Below are positions 62,056-64,000 of a DNA stretch of 64,000 bases, piece after piece. Both the position numbers and the translations under genes were made by a program. The first letter of the stretch is position 1. Every line of letters begins with the position of its first letter. This DNA is from JAHRAW01 sp965249835 (lineage in GTDB: Bacteria; Pseudomonadota; Gammaproteobacteria; Arenicellales; Poriferihabitantaceae): assembly GCA_965249835.1 (NCBI GenBank), contig CBDFMY010000003.1, positions 1 through 64,000 on the forward strand, in the 5' to 3' direction. The notes beneath the pieces are model-generated. The model saw only the letters and a program-made list of their open reading frames with translations, was not told where the DNA came from and did not search any database.

Positions 62056-63744
62056 TTATTTCGGGGCGGTATCGGTGTCGGTGCTGGCACCGATGAACTC
62101 ATCGACGAATGCCGCCAAAGATCGCAGTCTATCCGCTTTTAGTCGCACGCGCATCACCGCACCATGGCCGAGGGTTTGCGCCAGCGCGGAAAAATCGCCA
62201 TCGGCCTGCGCCCGGTATAACTGCCCGAAAGTGTATTCCCGCCCCGGCACCGGCAGGTCGGTGTCAAAGTCGGCGATGAACTGGATGAAGCGGCCAGTGG
62301 GCGGCCCGCCCTTGTGCAACTGCCCGGTGGAATGTAAATAACGCGGACCGATTCCGAGAGTAACGACGATTCCCCAGCGGCGCGCCACCTCCTCGCCGAG
62401 GGAATGTAACCATGACAAGGTGCGCTGGTCTTCCGGCAGATACGCCAGCAGACCGAGATAACTTTCCGGCTTCAGTCTGCGGCAAAATTCGGCAATGATG
62501 TATGTGCTGATGTGTGTGCCGTCAGTGGAGACGGGATAGTACAAATCATACTCGTCGCTTTGGTATACCGGTGGCTGAATTGGTTCGCGCCCGCAAAGCA
62601 ACGCACGTGCGCGATCTTTGCTTTGCGCCACATCGGGCTGGTCGAAAGGATTAACACCAAGATAACTGGCGGCGATGGCGGTGGCAATCTGCCAGCGAAA
62701 AAACTCGGCACCGAGTTGATACGGGTCGTCCAATGCCAGCGCCCAATCCGTCGGACGCTCCTTGGCCGCGCCGTCATAGCCAATGCCGTCATAGCATATG
62801 GTGACGCGGTCATCAAAGCGATGCTGCGGATTATTCTCCCGCTGGTCATCAACCAACACCGGCAGCAAACCCTTGCCGTGTTTGCCGGTGCTCTCGGCGA
62901 CCAATTGCTCGACCCACAACCCGAAGACGCGGAGTTGGCGAGGCAACCGCAGAATTAATTTGTCCTTGCCGGCGAGCGCACTGCGTCCCAAAAACATGCC
63001 GAGGGCAAGTGCCGGATTTTCTGTCGGGTCATCGGACTTCGTGGTCTCGGCGAATGTCTGGGCGCGGTCGAGCAATTCGTCTACATCCACGCCCAGCAAT
63101 GCGGCTGATACTATGCCAAAGTAACTGAGCGCGGCGTAGCGTCCGCCGATGTCATCGGGGTTGATGAAAATTTTTTGGCATGGGTCGCCTTCTTGCCCCA
63201 GTCGGTGGAGGTCGGAGCCATCATCGGTAATCATCACAAAACGGGATTGCGGGTCGGCGCATTGCCTCGCGAGTTGTGCGCGGAAGAAATGATACAAGTC
63301 GATAGTCTCGACGGTGGTGCCGGATTTGCTGGCGACGATAAACAGGCAGCGGCGCAGGTCGCTGTCGGTAATTCGGGCGACTTCATCGGGGTGGGTGGTG
63401 TCGACAACTTGCAGCGGTAAATAGCCGGCAGCGGGTTTGAACAACGAGGCAAACACCGCCGGCGCGAGGCTTGACCCGCCCATACCCAGCAAAATCGCCC
63501 GGTCGTAGTGGCCGGATTGGGCGACTCCTTCGGCCCAGCCGCGAAGTTCGCCGGCGCGGACGCGCATCCATTCGATGCTGTGCAACCAACCGAGTCGGTC
63601 GGCGATGGCTTGCGCTTCATCGGCCGAGGGTTGCCACAGCGATGCGTCCTTTCGCCACAGCCGCGAAGCCAAATTGCTCTGGTGGTCGGTCAAAATCAGG
63701 AGTTGCGCCGGGCGTTCCGGCGATTCAACAACGCCTGCTCCCAC
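62056..63744 (-). CDS. pgi: glucose-6-phosphate isomerase (TAL-PGI type domain)
   Basis: Up to 562 residues. The two SIS-type halves contain LLGMGGSSLAP and VASKSGTTVETIDLY. The C-terminal YLHSTGQLHKGGPPTG segment is typical of the isomerase half of transaldolase/phosphoglucose isomerase fusions; here it stands alone. The GTG at 63744 would overlap galE by 49 bp; a TTG near 63690 is an alternative start. It interconverts glucose- and fructose-6-phosphate. Confidence 0.88.
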   Translation of the reverse strand: MGAGVVESPERPAQLLILTDHQSNLASRLWRKDASLWQPSADEAQAIADRLGWLHSIEWMRVRAGELRGWAEGVAQSGHYDRAILLGMGGSSLAPAVFASLFKPAAGYLPLQVVDTTHPDEVARITDSDLRRCLFIVASKSGTTVETIDLYHFFRAQLARQCADPQSRFVMITDDGSDLHRLGQEGDPCQKIFINPDDIGGRYAALSYFGIVSAALLGVDVDELLDRAQTFAETTKSDDPTENPALALGMFLGRSALAGKDKLILRLPRQLRVFGLWVEQLVAESTGKHGKGLLPVLVDDQRENNPQHRFDDRVTICYDGIGYDGAAKERPTDWALALDDPYQLGAEFFRWQIATAIAASYLGVNPFDQPDVAQSKDRARALLCGREPIQPPVYQSDEYDLYYPVSTDGTHISTYIIAEFCRRLKPESYLGLLAYLPEDQRTLSWLHSLGEEVARRWGIVVTLGIGPRYLHSTGQLHKGGPPTGRFIQFIADFDTDLPVPGREYTFGQLYRAQADGDFSALAQTLGHGAVMRVRLKADRLRSLAAFVDEFIGASTDTDTAPK

Positions 63745-64000
63745 TGATACGCCGTGCGGCAGATGGTGGACAGATCATCGTAACGCGGATTCCAGCCGAG
63801 GCACTGGCGAATCCGGGTGTTGTCCGCCACCAGTGCGGGCGGGTCGCCGGTGCGGCGCGGCGCGATGGTCACCGGAAAATCCACGCCACTGACCGCTTTC
63901 ACGCATTCGACCACCTCGGCGACGCTGTAGCCGCGACCGTAACCGCAGTTCATGGTGATGCTCTCGCCGCCTTCATCGAGATAATTCAAGGCATCAAGAT
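63696..64000 (-). CDS. galE: UDP-glucose 4-epimerase, C-terminal part (truncated by the window edge)
   Basis: About 100 C-terminal residues: ALNYLDEGGESITMNCGYGR followed by GYSVAEVVECVKAVSG, then APRRTGDPPALVAD and LGWNPRYDDLSTICRTAYQWE. This is the signature end of GalE-type extended SDR epimerases. It interconverts UDP-glucose and UDP-galactose. The N-terminal NAD-binding part lies beyond 64000. Confidence 0.88.
   Translation of the reverse strand, partial: LDALNYLDEGGESITMNCGYGRGYSVAEVVECVKAVSGVDFPVTIAPRRTGDPPALVADNTRIRQCLGWNPRYDDLSTICRTAYQWEQALLNRRNARRNS

Noticed and set aside
62056..63744. Fusion of pgi with an upstream transaldolase
   Set aside because: The frame upstream runs into galE, not transaldolase; only the isomerase part is present.

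Overview
The window looks like part of a GC-rich gammaproteobacterial chromosome, probably a metagenome-derived or host-associated lineage. Support for this includes the dnaG-rpoD operon followed by tRNA-Ile2, leuS-lptE-holA, engB divergent from cytochrome c4, glmU-glmS, pdxA-rsmA, glyQ-glyS-gmhB-plsC, a Coq7-type ubiquinone hydroxylase, nit-tldD-tldE and glcDEF. The assignment rests on gene order and protein character only; no search was run.

Layout. 1-4.1 kb: a TauA-like binding protein, the haem importer pair hmuUV, and a short-chain dehydrogenase. 4.3-5.5 kb: tRNA-Ser(TGA), then a mosaic of a broken transposase, a 414-nt internal piece of 16S rRNA and a broken IS30-family transposase. 5.6-19.8 kb: housekeeping genes (pgeF, prfC, nit, tldD/tldE, a secreted cyclase, rppH, a LysR regulator, coq7, glcDEF), with a 158-bp tandem duplication at the nit/tldD junction. 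19.9-35.2 kb: a ferredoxin, a possible small RNA, cysC, tRNA-Ile2, rpoD, dnaG, leuS, lptE, holA, catalase, proA, engB, cytochrome c4 and folD.

35.4-42.8 kb is an accessory defence region. A strong promoter flanked by inverted repeats drives an AT-rich two-gene cassette: an unrecognised protein with a lysine-rich tail and a frameshifted HEPN-type protein. It is followed by a type I restriction system hsdM-hsdS-hsdR. A 29-codon ORF with a near-ideal Shine-Dalgarno sequence exactly bridges hsdS and hsdR. 43-45.3 kb: ppsA. 45.4-49.3 kb is a second accessory region: a decayed GMC oxidoreductase, a transposase fragment, a trypsin-like protease, an XRE regulator divergent from a DNA methyltransferase-HNH nuclease fusion, and a chain of short DNA hairpins with a dispersed repeat.

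49.3-64 kb: a YkgJ-type protein, glmU, glmS, an alkyltransferase-like protein, pdxA and rsmA. These converge on a minus-strand series glyQ-glyS-mazG-gmhB-plsC. Its 3' end carries an extra, tightly coupled pair: a GIY-YIG-like protein and a YaaA/DUF6884-like protein, which is a candidate uncharacterised module. The window ends in pgi and a partial galE. Non-coding gaps at about 8.1, 20.3, 25.6 and 48.8-49.3 kb share modules of one mosaic dispersed repeat family.
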